DNA of 64,000 bases. Origin: Psococerastis gibbosa. Its lineage: Eukaryota > Arthropoda > Insecta > Psocodea > Psocidae. Of the stretch, positions 23,701 through 35,200 are shown piece after piece. The stretch lies in contig OZ020487.1 of NCBI GenBank assembly GCA_963971405.1, positions 33,093,371 through 33,157,370 of the forward strand, given 5' to 3'. Position 1 is the stretch's first letter. Every line of letters begins with the position of its first letter. Below the pieces are notes generated by a model, which worked only from the letters and a program-made list of their open reading frames with translations, did not search any database and was not told where the DNA came from. A program made the translations under genes and the position numbers.

Positions 23701-26700
23701 GTCAATAACCCCAACTACAGAGCGGCTTTGCAGGTAATTTCTATAAGTAACTCACGATCCCAAAGATTACTTAAAATTTTCGACACTGACATGGTTCATA
23801 CACATTTATTCCTATGGCCTGCCTATCAAATCCCGTGTACTAACTTATACATTATCATATTTTTGCTTTCCAATTTTTTATTAAGTATTCTAATTCCTGT
23901 AACCAATATCTATACAGATTTTGCTTTGTTAGATACCAATATTCAATGTTTGGCGCAATGCGCCATTACGGGTACTACTAGACTGCCCTGAAATCATGTA
24001 CATGAATACATGATACATAGTATGTGACATATCATCTTGTAACGATTGCCGTTAATAATGGTGTAAATTTTCATTGTTCCAGAGATTATGCCGTCCAGAA
24101 GTTTTGGAAAACTTAGTTGCCGCGACCCCTGGACTTAGGGAAGATCCCATTGCTATGGCGATAGTGGAGGACGCGGAGCTTCTCAGCCAACTGATTACAA
24201 AGCAGTCCATGCTACGCGTCATGACCTTTCATCCTGCCCTGGCTGATGCTTTCCATTCTATTATGGGGATGGTGCCCCAGGAAGCGGCATCGCCAAGCGT
24301 TACACAAGGCAGCGCTGCCGCCTCTTACTCTTTAGATGCGCTCAGTGATGATGATGATGTGGATTCTCAGGTACGGAGAGAGATGTAATTTCATAGTTCC
24401 CGGGAAGCAGTACTGGAAAGCTTGGAGACTTGGGCGGCGATACTTCTTACTTCTTAGTACAGGGCTACCAGCTCAGGTGATGCAGACTGCCTGATGTCTC
24501 AGAAATGCCCTTGACGCTAGTGCCCACATGTTCGGCGTGCACAGGATCTTTTGATGTCCGCCCTCTTGGGTGGCGATGAATTTGGTGCAGTAGTCAGCAT
24601 ACTACTCTGGAGATTTGGGTTCTAATCCCGTTTCCGGTTTCCAGTATCCATGTCCTTTCTCTAATTCATAGCTGCCACAGAGTCACAGCCAACATTATCA
24701 CAACCATTATTGCCCCGGTTATATCTGTCTCCAGATCAAATTACCTTCGTTTCTATCCCGTAGCCTTGAGAAAAAAAAGGTTTGGTTGATAATAATTATT
24801 TAGGCGGGGTTTCCACCGACCTCTCATTGCAGAATGCAAATGACATTGACTAAAATTTTTGTTTTCCTCTATGCCATAGTTAAAATTGATCAATGATCAT
24901 AGAGTAAAATCACAAACAAACAAACTAAAATTAAAAAATGGCGTCATGGGATATGTTGAGTACAAACATTTTCATAGATTTCTATAAAAAGAAAAACTGA
25001 AAATTCCGTCATTTGCATTCTGCAATGAGAGGTCGGTGGAAACCCCGCCTAAGTCTTGAATGTCTGCTACCACGTCAATGTCTTTGCATTCTGCAATGTG
25101 AGGTCGGTGGAAACCCTTATACTCCGTGCAATTAGTAAGGCCCTGATTTCCCCTAAAATATGAAACTGTTCTTATGGCGCTTATTTCACCTACGTCAATA
25201 GTCAATAGTAAATGCGGTATTGACTTTTGACGTAGGTGGAATAAGCGCCTTAGGTTTCCAATGTAACTGAAATTAGGGGATTTAGAAAAATCTGGACTTG
25301 GTTTGTTCGAAACCACGATCTATGCCTATCCGAGGCATCGTCTTCATAGATGCTATTAGATGTAGCCAGCGAACTTCGATAGCCAGGTGGTAACGTGCTT
25401 GTACTTGTGGAGTCTTTACACGCCATGCGATCGGTGACGTGTCGTAACTCAACACGGGTAAAAACCTAGCGAGGCGACTGAAGAGGTCAATTGGATTCAT
25501 TAAATTGTTTGTATGCGATTAACCTTATAAAAAAAATACTAAATAAGGAAAGCCTTATTAAATTTCCCATGCCTGCCGTTATTGCGGTCAATGAGTGTTA
25601 CTGACGGCCACATACTATCTATCAAAATGCAGGGGGATAATTGATTCTATAACAGTAGCTCCTCGATCTATATTTCCGGTCAAATATATGATTTTTTTTT
25701 TTTTTTAACTTAAAATAAAATACTGGTATAGATGGTGACGTGAGGTTGCAGTTATTTTAAGTTCACAGAAACTATTTTATTTAACTTACTTTTTAGCGAT
25801 GGCTATTAGGAAATAGAAGGAAAGAAAGAAAATTGTCTTTATTTTCCATATGGGCGAATTTTGGGCCTTTCGGCCTTTCTTACAAGTAACCCATTGGTAA
25901 TAGCCGAGGATGTAATAAAAATCGCCTATTATATGTTTTAAGTGAATACCAAAATAATAAATGATAAATTATGTCATGGCTGCTATTTAAAAATTACATT
26001 AATTGTGAAGGAATTTAAGATAACTTTTGACTTTAATGCTTGGAGAACGTTTTGTCATAGTGTGTATACAGTAGCTCCAAAGGTAGTTTAACATTTTTAA
26101 TGGAATCACGTTTCTTTCCAGAGCTCAGACTCACAACCACACACCCGTAACTCGTCTTTCAACGCGTCCATCACGTCCGCGCAGCTGGCGGCTGCTCTGG
26201 CGGCCGCACAAGCGATGAGCAGCCAGAGTGCGCAGCCACCATCAGACACGCCTGCTGCCACGCCGGGGCTCATTACGTCTGAGATGTTCAGCCAGGCGCT
26301 GGGACAGGCTGTAGCTGCTTCCACCGTAGGTTCAGTTGTCTTTATTAGAAAAAAGACCAACGCCTCAAACTTTTAGAGGACTAAACAAAACCACACTTAA
26401 GCTTCAAATAAAGATCCGCAAGTTTAAGGAAGGGATTTCAAAATATTATGTGAGCAATGAATGCCCACATATTTTGACGAAATTTATGAATTCCTCGTTG
26501 CACAGTCACAAAGGTATGAAAGTGGTCAATGAAAAATTAATCTCAAAAAGTAGTCTATTGATTGATTTGTTACAAGGCCTATTCTATAAAATTTATTTAA
26601 TAAACCTTTTCGGGATTCTTTGTAATAATAATAGCCTAAAATGTGAATTAAATTTATTGAGAAAGCTCTTATTTTTCATCCGGCCATTTTCATATCTTTG

Positions 26701-28941
26701 TAGCTGTGAAATGTGGTCAAATTGATTCGTTCATTTATTTATGTTCACAAAGTATTTTGAATTTCTGTGCCTTAAGCTTGCTTTCGTACTCCTTGAATAA
26801 CAATAACATCCACTCAGGGCGACGCCGACCAACTTCCTGGCAGATAATTGCAACTGAGGCGGGGTTTCTACATACGTCAATCGTCAATGAAAATTATGAA
26901 ATTGAAGGTTTAGCAGACATTAAAGACATACTAAAAATTCTGCTACCACGTCAAAACCATATTTTTCGTTGACGATTGACGTATGTGGAAACCCCGCTTT
27001 ACACATCGGAGATGATTGGTGGAGAGAGTTGCAAATTACCTTATACTGATCACATTATAAAGTGAGCTTATAATGTTTTCAGACTGGGCCGTCCAGTACT
27101 CAGCAGCAACAGGCCACTCAGCCCAGCAGATCTCGAGGTGAACTCACTGACTTGGAAGCAACCAGTCGCCGACTGGCTGAGCACCTACAGCAAATGCGTG
27201 AGCTAGGGCTCAGGGATGATACTTTGAACTTGCAGGCCCTTCAGGTAAGATACCGAATAATCCCCTCATTGTCAATTTTAGAACTAAAGCTTAGTTTATT
27301 GATGTCCCAGCATATTTTCTGGATTTGTTGATAGTAAACCTGATCTGGAGTTGAATCGTCTGAGCGATTGTTAGTGCTCTAGCTTATACGGTTGTTATTA
27401 TTCTGACGTAGTCCATTGGTATACAATACAATACGTATATTTTGATACAGCATTAATTAAACACTAAAAAACCTATCTAGGGTAAGAGGCACATTCGAAA
27501 AAGTTAGGAAGCGCTTTGGGCTAATTGCTGAATTTCTCCATATTGTATGGGACTACAAGTATCTCTTGTACTTTTTTCTTGAAAACTGCGTCTGAGGGCT
27601 CATGGCGAATCCCTGCTGCTAGAGTGTTGTAAACCTTTGCCGCCCCGTGCCGAGTAGAATTCTCGCAGGGTTTACTCCTGCAGCGTTCGGCGTCGAGGTG
27701 GTCGGCAATCGCTGTCTCTGTTGGTGTACGAATCTATGTTTTCTAGCATAAACATATAGCTGGAGTATGTACATTGCTGGTAGGGGCAGGATCTTCAGTT
27801 CTTTAAAGAATTTCCTTTGATCGTACACCATCATTGAACGGATTATTCTTTTTTGCACACGAAATGACCTCACTATACTACCACTACACTACAAATGATT
27901 CCATAGCGGAGTTTGCTTTACACCAGGCCGTAATACACAGATCGGAAATGATCTTGCACAATGATGTGGGCTCGTTGGCGGATGCAGAAGGCAACTTTAC
28001 TAAGATGCTCTGTATGATCCTTCCAAGACATGTTGTTACTGAGCCATACACCAAGGAATTTCGATTGTGCATCCAGAGGCAGTCTTCTCTACGGATGTCT
28101 GGTCGATGTCAAGATGATGAGGACCCAGAGGAAACGCCACTACCATAGACTTCGAGTGATTCATAAGGAGCTTATTAGATTCAGCCCATGCGGTGAATTC
28201 CTTAGGGCTCTCATTTATTTTGTAAGCTTAAGAACTTCTTTAACTGAGTCGGTGATGATGAGAAAATTACTATCGTCAGCCAAGATGACCGAATCAGCGC
28301 TTTGTTTGGAGGATGGTAGGTCATTTATGAATAGAAGGAAAAGGAGTGCCTTGGCACACCACTTTGCACTGGACGCTGATCAGAATCAAAGTATCACCTG
28401 ACTGGACTTCCACTATCTGACTTCGACCACTTAAGTAGGACGCAAACCGATCGTTGACTTTCCCTCTCACGCCGTTGTGGTTAAATTTTTGGAGGAGTCT
28501 GTGGGTGAGGACCTCGAATGCTATTTATAGAACTTATTTTTTAATCGTTAAGCTTTCCTGACGGTAGATATTGTAAAATTCTCTTCAATAGTGAGAAAAG
28601 AGAATGATATTTCGTGTTACAATGTACCTCACTATTATTGAATGAATGTATCTGATTGATTCAGTCGCCTCACTAAGTAACCTAATAGGTACTTGAGTCG
28701 AGCCTTGAGATACGACACGTCTCCGATCGCAAGGTGTGTAGAGACTCGCACAAGTACAAGCACGTTACCTTGCCATCGAAGCCGATTGAATTGTACCTAC
28801 TGCTATAGGTTCCTTGTGTAGGCTAATTTTCCTTCACTGTCTTTTCAGGCAACCGACTGGAATGTTCAAGAGGCCATTAATTTGGTATTCTCTGGAGTAA
28901 TGAATGACATCAATGACCCTGACGAGAGTTTAGACGATTAA
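17707..28941 (+). CDS. UBL7: ubiquitin-like protein 7 (seven exons, complete)
   Basis: Exons 17707-17848, 22981-23082, 23633-23733, 24083-24370, 26122-26325, 27083-27244 and 28849-28941 (TAA) join in frame to 363 residues; the human protein is 380. Residues 1 to about 80 form a ubiquitin-like fold. It is split by intron 1 between PAEDI and the strand LTYRGNILEDESTLVSSGLQ, as expected for a ubiquitin beta-grasp. The middle contains NLVAATPGL, MTFHPAL and LDALSDDDD. ITSEMFSQAL is followed by a C-terminal UBA domain (about 305-350: MRELGLRDDTLNLQALQATD). UBL7 is thought to act as an adaptor in ubiquitin-dependent processes. Intron 1 is over 5 kb because a LINE has inserted. The start ATG is chosen because it is the first in frame and sits in the divergent promoter with DOLK. 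Confidence 0.9.
18199..20859 (-). pseudogene. LINE ORF2: endonuclease and reverse transcriptase, broken
   Basis: The endonuclease part (20859-20140) keeps NAEGL, ISETHL, YRTDR, MGDINCKHTDWG and YSDHLPV, the usual APE-type active-site blocks. The reverse transcriptase (19816-18800) has GYRPISLLDALGKVLE, DVQAAFDSVW, GVHQGGLSSP and the catalytic SVYADDTAVVG. Breaks are an in-frame TAA at about 20140, a frameshift near 19815, another near 18815 and further shifts before the C-terminal segment (18492-18199). The ORF2 ATG overlaps the end of ORF1 by 11 bp (ATGGCATTTAA, 20859-20849), a possible reinitiation arrangement. All catalytic blocks survive, so decay looks fairly recent. Confidence 0.85.
20849..22452 (-). 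pseudogene. LINE ORF1 (gag-like, zinc knuckles), split by an insertion
   Basis: The frame begins near 22452 with KSKGDVQKTDKLTNLDEE and a Lys/Glu-rich helical stretch. It shifts frame near 22265, runs through QQKKRRVPPIFLYDVSDW to CRVSVESYR, and is then interrupted by a 225-bp element. It resumes with NKKELIQCHRCQIYGHVQSSC and further CCHC-type knuckles (CLKYAEQHWTQDC, CINCGKD...). Removing the element and one target copy restores the reading ESYR-NKKEL, confirming that this is an insertion and not a splice. Jockey gag proteins bind RNA. Confidence 0.8.
21414..21638. mobile_element. 225-bp long-inverted-repeat MITE inside the LINE
   Basis: Arms of about 80 bp start GAAACGGGGTCAATAGAAAC on the left and are repeated in inverse on the right. 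The flanks are CGGTACTTT (21405-21413) and CGGTAACTTT (21639-21648), a 9-10 bp target duplication with one indel. Long inverted repeats with a 9-bp-class duplication suggest a MULE-type or similar DNA transposon derivative (inference). It has no coding capacity. Confidence 0.75.
23140..23427 (+). mobile_element. 3' fragment of a non-LTR retrotransposon
   Basis: The frame ending near 23425 reads LRARRLQWTGHLSRM, then a Gly/Arg-rich block GRPRKRWSDHLSEDLRA, then WRELAENRALWRGLV and a stop. This WxGHLxRM...GRPRxRW...DR..W pattern is the usual C-terminus of RTE/R1-like retrotransposon proteins. Only this tail is present, in UBL7 intron 2, as expected for a 5'-truncated insertion. Confidence 0.75.
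24555..24650 (+). repeat. tRNA-derived SINE head
   Basis: AATTTGGTGCAGTAGTCAGC resembles an A box, and GGGTTCTAATCCC, about 35 bp later, is a B box. The cloverleaf is incomplete. It lies in UBL7 intron 4. Confidence 0.4.
24803..25049. repeat. palindromic GGCG...TTCCAC element, member a
   Basis: Both ends read GGCGGGGTTTCCACCGACCT in inverse. The inner arms share CATTGCAGAATGCAAATGAC, and the centre holds ATTGATCAATGATCATAGAG and TTAAAAAATGGCGTCATGGG. This is the inner unit also found nested at 32314, 48950 and 58480. On its right the outer-unit sequence AAGTCTTGAATGTCTGCTAC follows, but no outer unit is present on the left, so the copy is one-sided. Confidence 0.8.
25176..25249. repeat. palindromic GGCG...TTCCAC element, member b
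   Basis: A 74-bp short member: the left end is GGCGCTTATTTCACCTACGT and the right end its inverse. The centre is a CAATAGTCAATAGT-type stretch. It has the family ends but none of the interior of member a. Confidence 0.7.
25369..25500 (-). repeat. dispersed repeat family R1, copy 1
   Basis: On the minus strand it runs CAGTCGCCTCGCTAG, GTTGAGTTACGACACGTCA, CGATCGCATGGCGTGTAAAG, CACAAGTACAAGCACGTTAC. The same order is seen at 28656-28795 (+) and about 35925-36035 (-). This is an interspersed repeat with no recognised coding content. Confidence 0.6.
26858..26997. repeat. palindromic GGCG...TTCCAC element, member c
   Basis: A 140-bp near-perfect palindrome in UBL7 intron 5 with ends GGCGGGGTTTCYACATACGT. 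The centre carries the shared module GCAGACATTAAAGAC facing TGCTACCACGTCA. Confidence 0.75.
27490..28535 (-). pseudogene. reverse-transcriptase fragment of a second LINE
   Basis: On the minus strand broken frames read AFEVLTHRLLQKFNHNGVRG and FASYLSGRSQIVEVQSG, then (after a shift) FLFINDLP and VILADDSNFLI, a degraded YADD-type catalytic box. Further on comes VQKRIIRSMM...FFKELKILPLPAMYIL, the C-terminal block common in CR1/Jockey-like and bacterial-like reverse transcriptases. It is several frameshifts from intact and lies antisense in UBL7 intron 6. Confidence 0.7.
28656..28795 (+). repeat. dispersed repeat family R1, copy 2
   Basis: This copy shares CAGTCGCCTCACTAA, GATACGACACGTCTCCGATC and CACAAGTACAAGCACGTTAC with 25369-25500 (opposite strand). 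It lies just upstream of the last UBL7 exon and does not reach the splice acceptor. Confidence 0.6.
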
Positions 28942-28968
28942 ATGGAAGGAACGCTGCTTTGAAATTAA

Positions 28969-28974
28969 AATAAA
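28969..28974 (+). terminator. UBL7 poly(A) signal
   Basis: AATAAA is 28 bp past the UBL7 stop. Convergent IPO11 ends at 29244, so the two 3' ends are separated by about 270 bp; an ATTAAA for IPO11 is possible near 29045-29050 on the minus strand. Confidence 0.6.
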
Positions 28975-29243
28975 TTAAAGGAATATCTTTTAATGTATCT
29001 GTTTAAGCCGCAAATTATTCGTATAAGACTCAAATACTGTACAATTTAATATTTATAACTTTCTTTCGAAGGGTCGCTCTGTCTTTGGGCAAAACATTGG
29101 GCAATTGTCATAAAAACAGTTCAGTCAGCCTTAATCGATAATAATCTATCCATAATGCATACACAATTCCACCTAATTACATTAAAATAAGCAATTAAAT
29201 TACAGTGAGATAAAACATAGATGTATTGTTATTAAAAGGTATC

Positions 29244-32200
29244 CTAAATTTTAATGTAGTACCTAAATTCATTCAGTAGTTCTGCGTCGAGAATATTTAA
29301 TAAACTTTCCATGCCAGCGGCGCCAACTTGTAATTTTAATTCGTTTGCCTGTTGGAAAACCAAATGCAACATGTCAACATAGCTTACACGTTCAGATACA
29401 CTTCAGTGTTACACTTAGCTTTATTATCCTAGGAGAAAACTGACCTAAACTTTTTGTTTATTGAATATATAGATAATTGTTCTTCCAAAATCTGGTGTTT
29501 TTATTGACGTAATAGTTTATTTAATTTACTAAGTACGGTTTTAAAGATTTATTCTATTCAAGTTATTGAAGACTATTTTTCACACATTATTTTTTGTAAG
29601 ATGTTAATTTTTGGTACAGTAGTTCTGCCATGAAAATTACTGGGGAATAAAATGTCACTCAAAGGAAATTTCAAGGAAAAACTATAGCAAAAATTAAAAA
29701 CTCCCAATAATATGATGTATACAATTGTATCAGTCTTCTACAACTTGAATAAATCTTTAATTATTTTAATAACTTTCTTAGAAAATTAGAAAAAAAAGTA
29801 CCTATGTATCAGATTTTCTACATTCCATATCATTTTAAAAATTTATTCGACCCAGGACTAAGCAAAGAAGGTAGGCTAGATAACAATCCTTTATATAGGT
29901 GCGTTCAATTATTTTTAATTGATGGTGTATTTTTAGATTATTCAGTGCCGATCACCAGAAACAAATCTTATTTATTAATACATACTGTATAACTCAGACC
30001 TTGGCCTAGAACTTTTATCTGCGCAAATCTACAACCTAGTCTAAACATGCACCCAGATAATACATATTTTATTTTACTAAAATAATAAATGTACCTGTGA
30101 CTGAAGAAAATCTTGAATGGATATTTTAAATACAGGGTCGGATTCTGATAACCGTTTCAGTCGACGATCATGTGCCGTCTCCAGCGTGTAGTCTGAGTCT
30201 TCGCAATTCTCTCCATCAGCAAGTAAAAGTGTACTATGTAACAAAAAATTTACATTATCAGGACAAGAAGGGATAGAATTAGAAAGTGATAAGAAGAGAG
30301 TTTGGGGTGGAAGAACCATTGGTGAACAAGACAGCGAGAAGAAGACTGCCATGTTTCGGACGTCAAAAACATCAGATTACGAATGCAGGAAGAAATAGAG
30401 GAAGGCCAGCAAAGAGATACAGAAACAAGATGGAGGACTGGTATCAGAGGAAGTGTTGAATAATCAGAAGTGAAGAAAGTTTAAGCTCACGTATCACACC
30501 TGGGCTGATTATTTATTATGATGAAGACTTGCAAAACGCCCTAGCTTTAAAACTACTTTCTGGCTCAGTACTCAGGCTTTGAACCCTCTGGTGGCATGGA
30601 CGCCAAAATACCTTCACCATTGCGAATGTTTCAGGACATAATATTACCATACTAAGGATTAGAAATGTTCCCCTTGAATTCTAGGGGTTCTAGGTTTGCA
30701 TGTGCAAATAAGTGCTGTTTATAATTCTATATAGGAGAGGACGTTCGCACTCCACGAGATTTTTTTAAAATTTCTCTTGTCACCTGCCATGTCATCTTTC
30801 GACCAATCAGGGCCCGCCTTTCAGTCACGATCCGATTTATTGTTGTTGCTTTCCAATTATTACGTAGTATAAGGAAAGCTTTGTGACGGTCGAAATTTTT
30901 GATTCCGAGATTTCAAAGGATTTACACGTTTTAAGGTCCCAGGAACCCAAAAAAGTGGTTTTTACGAAATGTCTGTCTGTCTGTCTGTCGTTCTGTCTGT
31001 GCGTCGATTTCCGGGCAAACTACTTGGTCGATTTTGATGAAATTCGGCATGTAGGTTCACAAAAATCATACCTCGGAACAATTTTTTTTATTTGGGGCTA
31101 ACTTAATTTGGTGGGTTTTATTCTCAAAAAACTCCAAAAAAACGTCTAAAAAAATTATTTCTCAAAAACGGCTCCAACGATTTCTTTTAAATTCACATAT
31201 ATTGTAGTCGTTATTAATGTTATCGAAATGCAGGGGTCGCTTGCCCCTTGATAGGTTGCTTTTGGGGGTAAAAAAATAAAAATAACTAAATTTTAATGAA
31301 AAATGACTAAAAAATAATTTTTCCGTGAAACCTTTCTGTCGATGATTTCTACCTTCAGGTATGTTTTAGGTGTTAAATTGAGTAGCGTAACCGGACAGGT
31401 TGCTTTCCCAGAAAAGTATTTGGTTTTGTAGAAAAAAATGTTTTTTTGAAAAAATGATAGAAAATTCACGCTCAAATGCATTGCGTGCCCTGCCAGTATT
31501 GCTGTGTGGTAATGTGTTGGTCTGACCTATCTAGAATTTACCCCACCTCCAGTAACGCAGGTGGACAACCCCCCCCCGAGATATCGGAAATTTAACCATT
31601 GGAAAAATATTTACCATGATATTACTCATTTTCTCTATCTACTAAATTTGATAAATTGGAAAGCATGTTCGAGTAAACTCGGACCGGTTCTTTGAATATG
31701 TGCAAAGCGTACTCTATTTAAAAAATATCCTAAGCGGGAGCGAATGTCCCATCTCACCTATAAAGAATTCCAGTGTTGTTCATTTATGTGACGGAACCGT
31801 GCACACAACCAAATATAAATAAAAAATAAAATATTGACTTTTTTTGTTCTATTACAAAGCCAACCTAGCGGAGTTGAAGCCCTCTCTTACACTCAACTGG
31901 GAAAGCCCGGGACCGCCTGCTTTACATGCCCTCCAAAGCATGGCCAGAAAATGCAGCAAGTGTGGTGGGACTCGAACCAACATCCTTTCGGGTGAAAGTC
32001 GGAGTCTGTACCACTACTCTACATGTCCTGACAGATACATTCAGTTCATAAAAAATCAACTAAACCAGTCCATTAACAGTGAATTCAAGTAGCCTCTTGT
32101 GTCACCTCGGTACCTATGATGACCAGAGCCTGCATAATTGCAAACTTGCTGCCAACCATACCACCGAAACCTTGGAATATCAGTATCATTGTAGCCCAGC

Positions 32201-35200
32201 AACTCATCTCAGAGAGTGACGACATTTTTTTACGGTTGTTAAGGCGCCCATTCCACCGACCGGCTAGGGCTATTTACAAAAACAGTGACGTGGTAGCAGA
32301 CATTCAAGACTTAGGTGGCGTTTCCACCAACCTTGCATTGCAGAATGCAAAGGACATTAGAAAATAAGGAATATATAAATAAGGAAATTAGAATTTTTCT
32401 TTTTATAGAAATCTATTAAAATGTTTGTACTTAACATATCCCATGACGCCAGTTTTTAATTTTAGTTTGTTTTTGATTTTACTGTATGATCATTGATCAA
32501 TTTTAACTATGGCATAGAGGAAAATAAACATTTCCGTCAATTCTGCAATGCGACGTCGGTGGAAACCCCGCCTAAGTCTTGAATGTCTGCTACCACGTCA
32601 CTGTTTTTGTAAATAGCCCTAGCCGGTCGGTGGAATGGGCGCCTAAGTAAGAAAACTGCCCAGGAGTGAAAGCGACTAGTAGGGTTAACAAATAGAAGCC
32701 TACTTCCGTAGTTTTTTAATGCTCATAAACTAAGGTCGTCATTCAGTCCCTGAAGGCGTACTACCAACACAAAAGGAAAGTTATTCCTGGGGTGCAACTA
32801 CAATACTCATTTGTAGGCTAAATTTTGAGCCCTACTCACATGTAAATAAAATCACATGTCAATAGTTTTTTATCGTGTTGAGAGGCCCAAAAAATTTTAC
32901 GAATACATTAACCTACATGAGAAACAACCCGGTATCATTTTATCAAGCAAGATGTTAAGTTGCTAATGGAATCTGCTAGCTTGGCGTGATGACGTCAGCA
33001 TCAACAAATTAACATACTGGGATTTTGTATGGGTAATGGCCGATCGATAAGGAACAGAATGTGATTTCGCCCCGATGATGTTAGGCAGTTTAGCATTTAA
33101 TCCTTGCGTTGGTGCTACGGCTGCTAACCTACGGTCAAGTTGAACTTACTCAAACTGCTGATTGTTTTCATCAATGTCAACGATATCATTGAGAGACTCG
33201 ACGATATTCTTCAACAACGGGGCTAACTTATTCACTACAACATTGGATTGGGCAGTCAATAGAGAACCCAAAGCCAGGGCAAGCAGTTTCCTCTTATCCT
33301 TATCCGTAACTAGAGGCATTTTGTCGAGCCATTCACTTAATATCCGGTCTAGTGCGGTTTCCGGTGTTACGTTTTCTGCTTGAGATATTCTTTCTACAAT
33401 CTGGAAGAAAAATTACGACAGTTATAATGTTACAATATTTCCAGCTTTCTATTGTACAAAGAAGGATTGCTTTATGTAAGCTATTGTAATTGCAATGCCG
33501 GCTAGGCAACATAGCCAATTTTAGATGGAATTGAGTTGAAGTACGATCTATTTTCCGAGAAAGAGCAAATCAATAAATATGTTTTTATATGTATTAATAT
33601 AATGTTTATTAAATTGATAAGTTTGTCTCCGAGCATTGCTTGACAAGCAGGCTAAATAAAGGCATTTTTCGACTAACTCAAATAAACCATAATTTTTACG
33701 ATCATAGCCAAAGGAATGCGTGAATATTTGAAAAAAAGTCACGGCTTTTAAAAGGTAGTGCAAAACCTTGTGCCCAGAAAAGTATACCTGGCAAAATAGC
33801 TGACGGGAATGCAACAGAATTCTTGACAATAGAGCAAGGAGTAAGGTCGTGACTCTTGGTAGGTCTCCCCCTTTATATACCCTCCTGCAACAAAAAATTA
33901 AATATCACTGCATCGCATCGCATCACTTACACAGCAACATATTACAGCCACAGATAAAAAACTAATAAATAGCTGCAGGATCTTCCTTAAATGTTGAAAC
34001 CTGTAAACTTTAGGTTGATATGATTATATATATGATATGATTAGCATTACCTCAACATTGATAGCGATGGATATGCAGGTATTAGGCCACTCGTGTGATC
34101 TACTCCTACACGCTCATCAACACAGAATAAACATCTACTAGTATAATTATGTCTTCTCTGCCAGGCAATGAAGATGGACGGAGCCACTTGTCAAACTGTC
34201 CCCAGCGTGAGAATACCGGCACCACAAGCAGATACTGGGAGGGAGGAAAGGCCAATGACGGGCGTTGGATAAAGTAATGGAAGTAAGCTACCCCTGTCAT
34301 TCAGACAGAAGAAACCTTTAACTGAAAATGTATTTAATACTCACAAGAAGACATCCTGGACAATAGGCATGGTGATCAGAATGGCAGTAGCAGGTTCAGA
34401 ACTAAAGGCAGCCAAAACAACGGGCAAAAGTGTGGCTATTCCCTCATCATTGATATCTGTCAGTGCTTCATGAACACTAGCGAAAATTCCTTCACCGCAG
34501 GCCTAAAATAATAAAAATAGATAAGACTCGCCAAATGGTTTATTACAAATATTATCTTGAATGTCATTTAGTCACCTCAATATAACCATGTTTTTTTCAG
34601 GTTACAGGTTAATAGAACGTACCTTGCTGTATAGTAAAGTAGTAAATTTTTTGAGTTTCACCCTGTGTTTATATAAAGGTACGTTTTTTATTATTTTTGC
34701 CAAAGAAAGTGTCCACGAAAGCATACATTTAACCAGCCATTCTCATAGGTGCTTAGGTGGTACAACGGCTGTGTCGGTGCCGTGGTTCTGTCCGGTCTAC
34801 GCTGGTCCCAGAGCTCTTCTGCCGCATCCAAACACACTACAACACCTGTTGGGCGATGACGAGAGGCGCATACCTCAAATCAACCCCCTCTGTTCAGAAC
34901 ACTTTGAGGAGCAACATGGGCACGCTAGTCCAGGCAAAGGGCTTATTTATTAAACAAAGAAGAAAAAAACTTGACGCTGGGGTCAAAATTTATCATTGGA
35001 TGGATTTAATTATTGCATTGACGAACTGCAAAGGTCTACAAGAGGATTATACTTTGTTGTAGATCGGAATTTCCATGTTTAAGCATGTACATCAAATTTC
35101 TGTATTTTTAAACCTTTTAATTTTGAACCTGCGCTTAAAAGTACTGAATTTATTACACATCTCCAATTCGGCTATAATTTCAGTTTTTTTCAACAATTTT

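Noticed and set aside
26336..26725. 129-codon open frame following the fifth UBL7 exon
   Set aside because: Lys/Leu/Ile-rich AT-driven frame immediately after a consensus donor; UBL7 continues at 27083 in phase.
34561..34953. 130-codon open frame in an IPO11 intron
   Set aside because: Opposite strand to the gene, no domain, mixed low-complexity and unique sequence; no start or splice support.
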